A stretch of DNA of 64,000 nt from Macrolepiota albuminosa (taxonomy: Eukaryota > Basidiomycota > Agaricomycetes > Agaricales > Agaricaceae): contig JAMWFC010000109.1 of NCBI GenBank assembly GCA_027475525.1, positions 434,001 to 498,000 of the forward strand, written 5' to 3'. The translations under genes were made by a program, and so were the position numbers. The notes below the pieces were generated by a model, which did not search any database, was not told where the DNA came from, and was given only the letters and a program-made list of their open reading frames with translations. The first letter of the stretch is position 1. The number at the start of each line of letters is the position of its first letter. This document shows positions 30,377 to 42,287 of this stretch, piece by piece.

Positions 30377-33232
30377 TTACGCAGACGGCGGACGCGACAA
30401 CTTGCAGACTGTATCGATCCTCATCTCATTGTTGACGTTAACCGAGGGTGATGAGGCAACGGGGCCTGACGATGTTGAGGCTGTAGGAGCCTGAACTGAC
30501 GGTGAAGGGTGAGATGGAGAGGGGGGATATGGCCTGTGTCGAGAACGGCGTTGCCATAAATCTCAACGGTTGGGGTTCATCCCCACCGGATAATATAGTC
30601 CACTTTCAAGGTACTCATGACCTTGATCAGATTTGCGGGCGAGTAGTGCATGTAGACAAATCATATCATTGTCTGTGGGCAGTCGCCAGTCGTCCCACCG
30701 TGTGATGGCTGGGGGCTCTCCATAGATGTCCAGTCGACAATGACGTTCATCGTCGACCTTGCGGAATTGGTCAATGGAGGCTGTGGCTGCAAGGAATTGG
30801 TTTTCGAGGTAGACCACGCCAAAGGTATAGGCGTGGTCTACCTACTCAAGAGGTACGTGGTTGGCTATCATAGCACGTAGCACATCAGCATTGGTGATGT
30901 TGATGGCATTAGCTGCGTCGAAGTACAGGGGTCGGAACTGGATGTCGGTCCAGCTCATGGGTACGAATGGAGTGCTGGGGTTGGCGGCGTCGTAATCAGC
31001 GACCGCCTCACGATACAGCCCAGGACGCGTGATAATCAAGGCCAACAGCCTTGCAAAGCGTCCCCGAGCTCTTTTTGAAGGGGACAGTCCATGCGTCAGG
31101 GCGTGGCCTAGTAGAGTACGCCAGTGGATGCGATAAGCTCGATCCACTGCGATGCCATACACCGAGTTCATCATCCCTGGTCGACAGAAGTAGAGAACAT
31201 TCTGCGCCAGCTTGTCCAGATCGAAGGTGAAACGTACACCTTCGGAGTCAAAGCTGGAAAGAGTAAAGAACGGTCTGCCGGCTTGGTCCTTCCATCGCAG
31301 GTACCCATCTGGGGTCGGCATGACCACGATGTTCATATGATGGGAGGAAAGATCTAGAGGGGGTGAAATGTGCTCGTACTCTGGTGAACACACCAGAGTC
31401 ATCGTCCTATCCCTCTCTGTTGTATAATAGTTGATACTGATGCGCTGAAACTCGCGCAACAGATAGTATGCCTCAGTGCGTAGAGACACTGACGTGAATT
31501 TGTTCTGCGAAAGCTCATAGAGCTTTTGCAATTGCTGGGGATTCATCGGGAATCCCCTCGGTACCACTTGGTTCAACTCCTTCGAGGTATGGTAATACCT
31601 CTCTCCCCTTTCTTCCTCGTGCGTCTTTGCGGCCAAGGCTTCATCGCTCACAAATACTGTATTGGTGAGCCGGGAGTAATAGAAATGGCGGTCGAGTGCC
31701 CCGCCATAGAACCAGTTGGACCGCTCCACCGACGTCCCGCTAACAAACACCCCGAGGCCATCAGGAATACGGCCTGTGGCCTGCTCCTCCCGGTCTTTAT
31801 CGACCTTTGCCTGCCAGGCGGCCTTGTGCTTCCTCCGAGCCTCCTTTTTGCGTTTCTTGTCTAAACGCACTTGGTGTTTAGCGGGGGTTTCTCCTTCTGA
31901 GGGGGTCTCATCTGATGACTCCCTATAATCACTCCTGTCGCTCAGTTCATTCAGACCAAGCGCAGCCAACGTTAGGAGTCGCCCTTTGACCTCGGCGTCC
32001 GTCCTTGTGTCCTTTATGGGGACCGCAGACGCATACGCCCTCAGTGGTGCCTCAAACTGCACCACTGCTCCAAACCGCATCACAACTCTGTCTGCTCCTT
32101 GCGGGACATCTGCTCCGAACTCCACTTCCGACAGGACCACCTCATCCTGCCGCTTCGCCCCTGACTGCTGGGAAGGCGCATGTGTTGACGAGGACAGTCT
32201 TCGTAAACTATTGTCAACCTCCACCAGCTCGTCATGTAACTCGGCCAGGCTCAGCGTAAGTTCTCCAGATTCCCGCACCCCAACTTCCGGTCCTGCATCA
32301 CGCGCTCTGAAGCATTTTGCCTCAGGTAGCTCCTCCGATGACAACGGACGCTTCTTCATAGCGTTCGTGAAAGTTTTAATGGTATTGTTGTTATGCTGCT
32401 GCAGCATAACGATCTCATCAAGCAGACCCGTAATCACCACCTGAGCCACTGGATCCGCTAAAAACGCGGACTCCGGTGGCACTCGCTGGCCAGCAGATAT
32501 GAGGTGTCTCCAGACTGCCTCTGCCTGAGGGTCCAACACCTCTGACAGCATCCCAATCTCCTTTCCTTTCCCTTTCTCCGTGTACGATAAGCGCCGTGGA
32601 GATGGTGCACAATGAGGTGACGGAGATGCTTGTTGGGGCGGTGTTCAAGGTCGGGGTTGACCTTGAGTCTGCATCCTCACTGACGGTTCATCCCGTCTGC
32701 GCCCTACTACATCCCGAGGCCCGCCTACTTGTGCCTCGGTACTCCTCGGAGGCGATCACCTCCGGTCTCTTCTATATGTCTCTCGTGGGGGCGGCGTCCT
32801 CTCTCGTTGTCATCGAGGTTGCACCACCTCGCTCTTTCCTTGCTGTTGACGCCCCGCATCATTGTCCACGTCCATGGGTGCTACCTGTGGCGCAGTTAGT
32901 GCTTTCTCATCCGAAAGGAGTGTACTTGCACTCTGGGTCTGCGTCTGCTGCATTGGCATTGGCATTCCCCACATAACCTGTCCTCCCATCTGCTGTCCAG
33001 GACCAGCTGGTCCTGGGAAGTATGGCATCTGGAAAAATGGCGGATAAAACTGCGGAGGTTGTCCAAATTGGGCTGGGTTCTGCCCAAACTGGGACACCAC
33101 TAGATACGATGCCACAGTCAGCGTTGTTACAGGCTGCTGAACATTTTGCTGGGGGCGATCCCCCCCTCCTCCAGAACCCTGTGGGTTCTGAGGCTGCTGC
33201 TCACTGGTCGTACGCTGGTAAGGGTACGACAT
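30377..33232 (-). pseudogene. Third ORF of family C, homologue of the family B third ORF
   Basis: One minus-strand frame from ATG at 33232 to TAA at 30377-30379, 952 codons, with several nonsense codons: three TGA within 32640-32812, TAG at 30842-30844 (TGG in family B) and TGA at 30563-30565. The N-terminus is Gln/Pro/Gly-rich. The C-terminal half matches family B: GRIPDGLGV, FDLDKLAQ, GIAVDRAYRIHWRTLLG, RPGLYREAV, QFRKVDDER, LYYPVGMNPNR. Apart from one Trp codon, the stops fit CGA-to-TGA change. Retention of the same length and position in two elements argues for a real gene, now dead in this copy. Confidence 0.83.
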
Positions 33233-34283
33233 GGTAATACGAAAATGTCAACGTGTCGGTGGGAAAAAACACACTAAATTCCCCATCATCAGGTTACATA
33301 ACCTGATCCGAACGCCAACTCCGCATCACAATCCGCATTATTTCATCAGATAGATCAATCCCCATCTTATCTATCTGGAACAACCATGATCCAATCTAAA
33401 TCAGATAATCAGTCGATCCGAGCTCCGACTGATCCAGCCTACATCTTATCACTGCCATCAATCTAAGCATGTGAGCGCTTAGCAAGCTGATTTGGGCGCT
33501 TCACACCCTGCAGTTCTAAGTACCGATCCAGCGCTGCCAACTTGGCACAAGTGTGATATGACTCCCATGTCGTATCACCCGCACTCCATCGTACCTCAAA
33601 TTCAAGGTGTGTTCCTCCCTGCCACCGATGGCCCAGAATATCCTCGACGAACCATTCCTGTTTGTCACTGGCACCAAAGTCATATGGCTTGGGCGTCACC
33701 CGATTAGGGAACATAGCATCATTGCTTGCATTATATCGCCTAAGTAACGATACATGAAACTTAGGCACAATCCGACGTGCTTGCAGAGCTGCAGGCAGCT
33801 CCAGAACATAGTTCGATGTGCTTGGTTCCGCGACCAAGACTTTGTATGGTCCAATGAATTTTGGACACAACTTCCTCGCCCTTCCTTTCGGAAGATTCAA
33901 GTTTTTCGTCGACAGGTATACTAACATCCTAGGCGTTAGCTCTGGTTCCTCACTCCACCTATCATTTGCATGGTGTGCCTGTATAACACGCGCGGCAATG
34001 ATAGTGTCGTGTGCATTGGCTAGATTCTCCAATGCTTGCCATGCAAAGTCCTTCACCCCCTTGTGAACGACTCCATCCGTCCGTAGTTCGCACAGCATGG
34101 AGGGCATGTACCCTCCATTAAGCTCGAATGGCGCATATTTCGTGGTCTCTGACACACTTGCATTGATCATGAACTCGGTTAGTGGTATCCTATCTACTCA
34201 ATCACGTTGGTCCGGTCGGACCACCGTACAAAAGATCTGAGCAATACTTCTATTTGCTCGCTCTGTCTGTCCATCCGTCTGCG

Positions 34284-34437
34284 GATGAAACGATGTAGAC
34301 ATGAGCAACTTAGCTCCCAAGAGCTTGTGGAGTTCTCGCCACCAATGAGACGTAAACTTTGATGAAACGATGTAGACATGAGCAACTTAGCTCCCAAGAG
34401 CTTGTGGAGTTCTCGCCACCAATGAGATGTAAACTTT
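34284..34437. repeat. 77-bp tandem duplication 9 (one mismatch)
   Basis: 34284-34360 and 34361-34437 differ at one base (C/T in GAGACGT/GAGATGT). In family C integrase core. Confidence 0.9.
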
Positions 34438-35402
34438 GCGTCTCGATCGCTCACGATTGAACTTGGAAGGCCATGTAGCCTTACAATCTCCTTCAAATAG
34501 AGCCAGGATAATGCGGACGCAGTAATGGTTGTGTGCACCGGTATCAAGTGCACCATACTAGTCATTCGGCAAATAACCACCCAAAGGTAGTTATAACCTT
34601 TGGACTCAGGGAATGGACCAACAAAGTCCATCCCAATGGAGTCCCACGGCTTCGTCGGAATGGGCAAGGAATGCAACTTCCCTGCTGGCTTCCTATTGCT
34701 GATCTTCGACCGCTGGCAGACCTTGCAGGTCTGGCAGAACTGCATCACTTCTTTCTGCATCTGAGGCCACCAGTACCATTGCCTCAGGTATTCCAGTGTT
34801 TTGTTGGTCCCAAAGTGACCAACAACCTCATGCGCTTGAGTGACAACCTGCGTGATTAATGTTCGGTCGCGTGGTAGGCACACCACGTCGTGCCCTCGAG
34901 CATTCATTATCCGGACTAGTCCTTTCTCATCCACGCTGAAGCATGGGTGGGAATTTGCGTTCTGCCAGACTTCCGTGTAGAACGCATCGCGGCTATAGCC
35001 CCTCAGTACCTTCCAGAGGTACTCATCGGTTTGAGGAACAGGAGGGTTACAATACTCTCCTGTAGGCGATAACGTGTCAGCAAGCATAATGTCGTGGCCA
35101 TACGGTCCACGACTGCTCCTAGTCTCGTCCTGGCATGGCATTGTCGCCTCCTTTGGCAGAGCCTGCTCTAATTGCTCAGCTTCTATGTCTTGCCCCTCTT
35201 GCCGCTCCTGCAGTCGTCGACTGCATCGCAGCTTGGTTGCTTGCATAGCACAAAGCTCGACCACATGCTCCTTCACCTCTTTGTAGCGATGGTACGGAAG
35301 ATTATCGCCCTGTGGATTAATACAAATATCTGCATCGACATAATTATGTGTATCATGGTGTTCACCAACTCTATTGCTCTCGAAATACCTCGAGAGACAG
35401 TC

Positions 35403-35556
35403 GGCTACCTTGTTCAGTTTGCCTTTGACATATGTGATGTCAAAGTTGTAGCGAGACATATAGTCAATCCACCGGCATTGGCTACCTTGTTCAGTTTGCC
35501 TTTGACATATGTGATGTCAAAGTTGTAGCGAGACATATAGTCAATCCACCGGCATT
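35403..35556. repeat. Exact 77-bp tandem duplication 10
   Basis: 35403-35479 equals 35480-35556. In family C RNase H. Confidence 0.92.
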
Positions 35557-35651
35557 GCTGGGGGGACAACGTTGCTTGAGTTTTGAAGAACTCAAGTGCT
35601 TTATGGTCCGTAATGATGTGGATCTTATATCCCATCAATTTGTCTTCCCAC

Positions 35652-35805
35652 TTGAGGAGTGCCTCAAGTATCGCCAGCGTTTCGAGCTCATGGACCGCAT
35701 AATTCTGTTGGGCCGAGGTGAACTTCCTTTGAGGAGTGCCTCAAGTATCGCCAGCGTTTCGAGCTCATGGACCGCATAATTCTGTTGGGCCGAGGTGAAC
35801 TTCCT
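35652..35805. repeat. Exact 77-bp tandem duplication 11
   Basis: 35652-35728 equals 35729-35805. In family C RNase H. Confidence 0.92.
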
Positions 35806-35898
35806 TGACATGAACCCAGCCGGTCGACAATTCTGCCAGGAACTTCCCTGGCCATACATTGCTCCTACTCCGGTCTTTGAGGCATCACAGATGAGCCA

Positions 35899-36052
35899 AA
35901 TCGGCTCATCACGTCTGGGATCTATGGGACGAATGACTGGCGTCTTTGAGCAGATCCTCTTGATCATCTCAAAACAATCGGCTCATCACGTCTGGGATCT
36001 ATGGGACGAATGACTGGCGTCTTTGAGCAGATCCTCTTGATCATCTCAAAAC
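35899..36052. repeat. Exact 77-bp tandem duplication 12
   Basis: 35899-35975 equals 35976-36052. Between RT and RNase H of family C. Confidence 0.92.
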
Positions 36053-37670
36053 AGCGTTGGTGTATCAGTCTCCATATGAATGGAGCTCCGTTCTGCGTGA
36101 TGGACATCAAAGGTCCAGTATACGCTGTAATATCAGGCAGACAGTTGCCGATATAGTTCACTAGTCCCACAAATCTCTGCACATCGTTATAGTTACAAGG
36201 CACACGCCAGTCGCGTATGCGATCGATTTTGTCCTGGTCAGGGTGAATACCCTGACTGTCAATCTTGTGTCCGAGGCAATCTACTGTCTCAGCATATAGT
36301 TCACATTTCTTCCACTTGAGGTACAGCAGATTAGACCTCAGTCGCTCGAAAATAACACGAAGATGCTCTTCGTGTTCTTTGATTGAATCGGAGTATATGA
36401 ATATGTCGTCCAAATATATATGGACAAACCTCCCAATAACATCCCAGAAGATGGAGGTCATCAACCTCTGAAACGTTGCAGGAGCATTACAATCTCCTAT
36501 CTGCATGATGTTGCTCACATATGTTCCCGTGATCGACAAGAACACTGTCTTCGGGATATCAGACAAGCGAATTCTCACTTGCTCATAAGCATCTGTCAGG
36601 TCAATTTTTGACCTGAACTTTGCTCTTGCCACATCCTCTCGAATCACTTCCTGATCCGGAAGTGGCATCACGTCCTTTACAGTGTTGTCATTGCATTGGC
36701 GAACATCCAACGCCGTTCTCAATGTACCATCTTTCTTCGGAATGCACAATAGCGGAGCAGCTTGGGAGGCTGGTTGGGCCTCCCACCAGTGGGCTCTCAG
36801 GTACCGATTGGTCTTGTCTCGGAGCTGCTGCTGTAGCGCCATTGGACATCGCAGCAAATGATATTTATACACCTTATTCTCATCAATAAGGTTGATTTCA
36901 TGATTGACCTCATGCCAAGGAGGTAACTCCTCCTTGGTTCCGTTCAGAATATCCCCAAATTCCTGCTGCCACTGCAAGCGTAGGTCCGGAATGTCCTCCT
37001 TCGTAAAACCACTGGTTTTACCTTTGCCCTTCCGGTCCACATCCTTCCATGGATGCCCGGACAGCTTTGCTTGTATGGCTGGGCGGCCATACTTCTCTCT
37101 GAGGGCAGTAATCCTCAGCTCACTGTCATCCGGCGTGTGCAGTCGCACAGGCACTTCCTTTCTGCTTCTCCGCGACGTCACAGACAGTCTGTCGAAGAAT
37201 ACCTCACTCGGTGGCAATATCTCGTCATCACTAGCCTGACGATATGACTCCTCCTTTGGCGTCCATCGTGGTCCATTCCACGCATACATCGATGCCACTA
37301 GTTCATTCCACTCAGCAGGCATTCGTGGATCAAACACCCATTCAAACGTGGGATGAGGGACCGGTCGATCCCAGATTGACCGATTTGTATATGTGGAGGA
37401 TGCCTTGTCCTCCATCAGTCCTTGTTCGTCACCCGTTACTAAGTCCTTGACCTTTACTCGTGACGACGTCGGCTGGCACTCTGTGCTTGCCGTGTGCTGA
37501 GGCCACTTGTCCTCAGGCTTACCCTGCCTTTCACACTCCATCTTGGGGCTCTCCCCCCTCTTCAGAGTACGTTCGTACTCTACAGCTTTGCTCTCCAGCA
37601 TCAACACAGCAGGACTATCCGTTGGCAAGCTCGCATGAGCTTGCTCCTCATCCTCTCCATCCTCCACCGT

Positions 37671-37697
37671 AGGCAGTTTCTTGCCTCCGCCTAGTCA
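37671..37697 (-). promoter_or_regulatory. Putative UGA readthrough signal between gag-pro and pol (family C)
   Basis: In element sense: TGA CTA G (37697-37691), spacer, then stem AGGCA (37686-37682), 6-base loop, TGCCT (37675-37671). Gag-pro and pol share one frame across the TGA. Compare 17587-17613 in family B: same stop context, same loop length, different stem sequence. Confidence 0.7.
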
Positions 37698-39610
37698 GTG
37701 TCGCCTGACTAGCACCTTCTTCTCCGTGGCGTGGTGTCGATGGAGACATCCATCGCCATTATCTATGGTCACTCGCACCGCAGAAATGGTGGTGCCATCC
37801 ACCACTATCTCATTCTTCGCAAAGTCAAGCACAACCTTGTGCTTCCTCATATACGGCGTGCCTATAATCATGTCGTAACGATCAAAATTCGCCACGTCAA
37901 GGTACTCTTTTGACCTTGATCTAGCACAGGTGATACTCGCCTGCGTACCAAACTGTACTGCAGCTCGGCTGCCCACAGTACCCAATTGAAGGAGTAATGG
38001 CTCCTTCAATTCACTCACAGAAATATCATGCACTTGGCAAAACTGAGGTGTCACCCCAGTAGTTGTACTACCTGAATCCCACAATGTCCACGCCTTGTGG
38101 CCATTTACTTCAACATACGACGCCAGACACTCTTTGTCTTTGCGCTTCAACACCGGCCGTACCAGCTTCTCTGGAGCCTTGCAAAGGTGTAATTTATACA
38201 TCTTCACATTGGCTGCTCCGACTGGTTGGTCTAGTGCGCTGGCCGGGTAGTCCGTCAGAGCTTCCATGAATTCTGAGTCTGACTCCCAAGCATAATAGTC
38301 GTTGTCATATACGTCAACCTCAACGTATTTGTCATCCGACAACTCCTCTACCACAGAGGCGTTTTCATCCTCTGGTGCACCAGGACTGAGGTTCTCTACC
38401 TCTTTGTCTTCCACATCAGGTTCATTTCCCGAGTCTATCCCCTTGGCATCTGGGATAGCAGTGTGTGCCGCCCATACATATGCACGTGGCTTAATCATAG
38501 GCCGTCCACTGCCCACTGGACATGCATTCGTGAAATGCCCAGGCTGGCCACATTTGAAGCACTTATTCACCCTGAAAGGGCGAGCTGCTTCAAACTTTGG
38601 TGGCCCAGTCGGTGTCGGCACTTTAGCCTCACCAGTAGTCTGGTGCGGCTGAGCACCCTCTTGGCGCGGACCCTTCTGAACATCCTGTGCTGGTGCATCC
38701 CTATGGTCCCCAGGCTGGTCGCTATAGAAGCGTTGTTCCTGCCAAGGTGCTGCTCTTATCACGAACCACGGGTTCGTATTGCCCACCATTTCTTTTCGAT
38801 GGGCCCAGAAGGTGCCTACCTTCCGAGGCTCGGCCTTGTTGGCTGAACAAACCTTTGAGCTATGTAGCCCAAAGTGTCGTGCAATTTTGTGGGCTTGCTC
38901 ATAGCGCAACGCATGCGCTACGAACTCCTCAACAGTATTCACTTTGGGCGATAGCCCGTCATCACAAATGAGAGACTCTCTCATTGCATCGGGTATCCCA
39001 TGCAGGAAGGTATTGATCATTACCCAGTTGTCTGGGTAAATAGACATATTCTGTGCGTGGTCTATCAAGGTGTCATAGAAACCTTGAACACCCAATCATT
39101 TGGTGTAGGACGTTGCAATGAATGCCTCCCGAGCATCCTGCATGGTAGATGCACTTACGAACCGGTTATACAATTCAAGGATTACATCCTTGAACGTTCA
39201 TTGCTGTTGTGCACGATTATAGTGCAAGACATGATGTCAAAACCAGGCCTTGGCCGGTCTGTCAAGGAACTCCGGGAGAACGAATACACGTTCTCGATCC
39301 AGACAATCCCCCCCATACTGGCATGCTGCCAGATGGTTACACACATCCATCGTCCAGTTTTCCAAGTCACTAAACTTGGACTCCCCTCTGTATGGTTGGA
39401 TGTGTTTTGATTCCGCCTTACGCGGCTTGATGCCTTTGGGAAGGCGCAATGCTACGCCTACCGCATCGTCAATTATGCTACTGAGGCGTTGGTGCATATT
39501 CTCCGTATACACCTTTGTCGCCTCAGTTATCCCAGGCGTTTTATTCCTACCTTCTGCTGGAGGTACTACAGAGAATGCACGTACTGGTCGGTGACCTGTA
39601 TAGTGCACTT

Positions 39611-39764
39611 TCCCCGCATCATTCCAATGCAGTGGGCTCTCCTGTCCCCCTAGCCCTTCTGTCACCTGTCTTTCAGGGACTCAGCTCTCCCCGCATCATT
39701 CCAATGCAGTGGGCTCTCCTGTCCCCCTAGCCCTTCTGTCACCTGTCTTTCAGGGACTCAGCTC
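39611..39764. repeat. Exact 77-bp tandem duplication 13
   Basis: 39611-39687 equals 39688-39764. In family C gag. Confidence 0.92.
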
Positions 39765-40036
39765 GGATCCGCCATGGGCGGGTCCCCCCTCCTAGTGTCA
39801 GGCTGACGTGTCCATTGGACATATTGCCTTCTCATTTCATCGATGGGTGTTATCCCATCGAATAAAATCCCCTGGTCATCTATCCAGGAGTGTCCCTGGC
39901 ATTTCAGGTCTTGGTTCCGCATGCGCTGATAAGCTACCCTCTCCGCAAACTTATCAGCCAATGGCACTTGATTCATCAGTGGAGTATTCTCCACTGATTC
40001 CTGTTTTGGCTGAGGGTGCCTTGTCTCCCCCATTTC

Positions 40037-40190
40037 GGGTAGGTTACTATCTACCACAGGTATGGTAGACACCGATTCAGCCGTCGACAGAGGTTTCCTT
40101 AGTTGACCTCTGAGGGTAGGTTACTATCTACCACAGGTATGGTAGACACCGATTCAGCCGTCGACAGAGGTTTCCTTAGTTGACCTCTGA
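40037..40190. repeat. Exact 77-bp tandem duplication 14
   Basis: 40037-40113 equals 40114-40190. In family C gag; dropping one copy restores the frame. Confidence 0.92.
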
Positions 40191-41274
40191 ATACATTTTG
40201 TCTCTGTGCTGCTGCGAACCTTGCAGCGAACTGCTCGTCAGACTCTCCTGCTTGCTGGGGAGCATATATATTGCTCATCGCCTCTTCCAGGTGGGGAGAC
40301 AACTCTGGCTTTGCCACCGCAGGTATACTCGGAATCAAGTTTGCCCCCTCTGGGGTCGAGGCAGCTGATCCTCGATTAGCCTTGCGATACAAATATGCTT
40401 GGGCTTCCAGCTCAAGAATCTGGACATACAATGTAATGTATTCAACGGTATTTAATTGAGGTACATTATCACCTCTAGCCTGTATCAACCATATGTGTTT
40501 CAGTACATACAGTCCTAGTCGAGCACACGTGGTATCCTTTGTAATGCTAGGGTATCTTTTCCATAGCATAGCACACTGAACCTGAAGGGTGGACTCACTC
40601 CGTCCACTCTCCTCGTCATCGGAAGTTTCGTCTTCCCAATGTACTGCCGGTGTTCTTTGCTCGGGAATTGTCGTTTCCTGCGGCACTCCAACTCCCTGCT
40701 GACGTTGCGTCAGTGGAGTGGACTCAGTTGGCACTCTCCAACTGCCTGCCTCAGGCCTCGGCATCTTCCCCAGGAAGTACGACGAAGGTCTGCGACCTTC
40801 AGTTGGTCCCTGAGCGCTACTCCTGCTCTGGAACTGTCGCCCAGACCTCCCAGTCTGCACGGGAAATTCATGTTCCCTGCCGGGTCACTGTTCCAGGTCT
40901 TCCACAGCTGCCCCTGGTCTCGCTGCACCGCTTGGTGCAGCTGTCGGCTGCACTTCACTCCATTGCGTCCCTCCTGGCATCCCCTGAGGCTGCCGGGAAG
41001 GCTCGGCCTCTGTATATTCTGACCCGGGACGACCCGGGTCAGTCACCGCAGATTGAGGATACGCCAACGACTGGTCGATGGTCTCACCATTGCGTGTTGG
41101 TTCAGCAGATTGATTGGTCTCCATCCAATCAGGCGTTGATACATCTCTATTACTCCGGAAGCGTGCGTCAAAGAAGTTGATGCACTGTTCGATGCAATCA
41201 CAGTCTAGGCTATTGGTCTAGACACGTAGTCTTCATTTGTAGTATCAGAATTGAACCCGAAAGGTTCAAAAAAG

Positions 41275-41461
41275 TGAAACAAAGTCAAGTAGGGTTAGCC
41301 TTACAGTCACACTGACAGAACCAGATCGATAATTCGATTCTAGTACTACAAAGTATGACAGTAAAATTGGCTGCCTTATGTAAGGCAGCCAGCATGTATG
41401 TACAGTAGTAAGAATTAATTAATATAATTGTATATTAATTACTAAAATATATTATGTTACA
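41275..41461 (-). repeat. 5' LTR of family C
   Basis: 187 bp, 1-bp gap and one transition against the other LTR. Eight bases inside it lies a hairpin, GAACC-TTTCG-GGTTC in element sense (41267-41253), and no obvious TGG primer site. Confidence 0.93.
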
Positions 41462-42287
41462 CCACCATCGCCCGCAAGACTTCGAACTCACCCTGTCTGG
41501 ATACATTCCGACCATAAGTGTGCAAGAAATTCTGCAATTGGGCCTCCGTCAACATCACCACCTGACCATCCTGTTCTTCCCTCCTGTCCCAATCTGGTTG
41601 TCATAGATCCAGTGGCGAACCATCCATGGATGGGGTTCGCCCATGAGGGATGGATCGTTCCTGAGAATGGGCCCGACCTCTGGGTGGAGAGACATAATCA
41701 AGGGTTCCCCCTGAGCATGGAGTGGACCTCAAGCGACGTGAACGGTGCTCAGGCGTCTCTGGATCAGCAGGTGGACATCTGGGAAAAACAGGAACTGCAT
41801 TGCGCATGAACTCATCTACCTCCTCGGGGTTGATGGCAGCGGGCGCTTCCTGCAAAGAATTTGCCGCGCATAAACGTTTACTCGCCCGAGGCTGTACAGG
41901 CGTCAGGGCTGGGTGAACCCTGTCCGAGACGCGTTCTTCCTCCATGACCTCCAGCCTCAACCTCTGATCCGCACCTCGCGCCTTGTTAAAGGCAGGATCG
42001 CTCGTCTCGACCGGAGCACAGGGTAGAAGGGTGGATGATATCTCCTCCATCTGCGAAGCTTGCGATGGAAGATGCACAATAGGATCCGTTGAAGCAGGGG
42101 TTTCTAAATTGCTTTCATGCTTATCCGTTTTCTCTGCTGTCTCAAAAGCTATGCCCTCCCTCGGCCCGTCCAAAGGAGCTACTCTCAAGGATGCCACCAA
42201 AGAAGGTTGGAGAGTGAACACAGAGGTATACGTGGCTGGAACCGCCGTGCCTAGCCTTCCACGAGTTCTTTTCCCTCTGCCTGTCAT
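41462..42287 (-). pseudogene. Unidentified ORF fragment split by family C
   Basis: Minus-strand frame from ATG at 42287 to the insertion point, with TGA at 41601-41603. It is Pro/Ser/Glu-rich, of low complexity, with a short helical end (MLTEAQLQNFLHTYG). Joined across the family C target duplication, the frame continues into the degenerate repeat region left of 30000 and stays open to about 29826. It may be the 5' part of the same old element as the DIRS-like Gag at 28384-29510, but I cannot show that. Not recognised. Confidence 0.4.

Larger units (their letters stand above)
33463..37694 (-). pseudogene. Pol of family C (broken)
   Basis: RT: LLCIPKKDG, LTDAYEQVRI, catalytic YLDDIFIYS. RNase H: LICDASKTGVGAMYGQG, TDHKALEFF, YVKGKLNKVADCLSRYF. 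Integrase: zinc domain HEVVGHFG ... CKVCQ, core GMDFVGPF, VSDRDAKF; the region with the expected Glu lies at the 34284-34437 duplication. The C-terminal end is chromodomain-like (EFEVRWSAGDTTWES). Four 77-bp duplications (34284-34437, 35403-35556, 35652-35805, 35899-36052) shift the frame; dropping one copy of each leaves a single frame from 37694 to 33463 with one clear nonsense codon, TGA near 34203 where family B has TGG. Expression probably by readthrough of the gag-pro stop. Confidence 0.9.
37695..41124 (-). pseudogene. Gag-protease of family C (broken)
   Basis: ATG at 41124. Duplications 40037-40190 and 39611-39764 shift the frame; with one copy of each removed a single frame runs to 37695. 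Real nonsense codons: TGA at 40885-40887, 39237-39239 (family B has Arg) and about 39096-39098. The capsid-like region is at about 39500-38900. A canonical CCHC knuckle, CFKCGQPGHFTNAC, lies near 38570-38530. The protease has WDSGSTTTG (near 38080) and MIIGTPYM. Clearly homologous to the family B gag-pro over most of its length. Confidence 0.87.
30001..41461 (-). mobile_element. Ty3/gypsy element, family C, related to B
   Basis: Minus-strand element with LTRs 30001-30186 (186 bp) and 41275-41461 (187 bp), differing by one transition and one single-base gap. Read in element sense the LTR begins TGTAACATAA and ends GTTTCA. Flanks CTACC (29996-30000) and CCACC (41462-41466) are a 5-bp target duplication with one mismatch. 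Gene order, readthrough stop and third ORF are as in family B. Six 77-bp duplications and several TGA codons interrupt its ORFs. Confidence 0.93.

Noticed and set aside
32596..32976. Plus-strand ORF over the family C third ORF
   Set aside because: Antisense shadow; the minus strand matches the family B protein.
6294..40190. 77-bp duplications as a biological mutation process or element-encoded duplication
   Set aside because: Identical length in unrelated sequences and near-perfect copies fit an assembly k-mer overlap far better.
14012..41124. Many in-frame TGA codons as a changed genetic code or selenocysteine
   Set aside because: Host genes in the window use TGA as a stop, and sister elements have Arg or Trp at the same positions.
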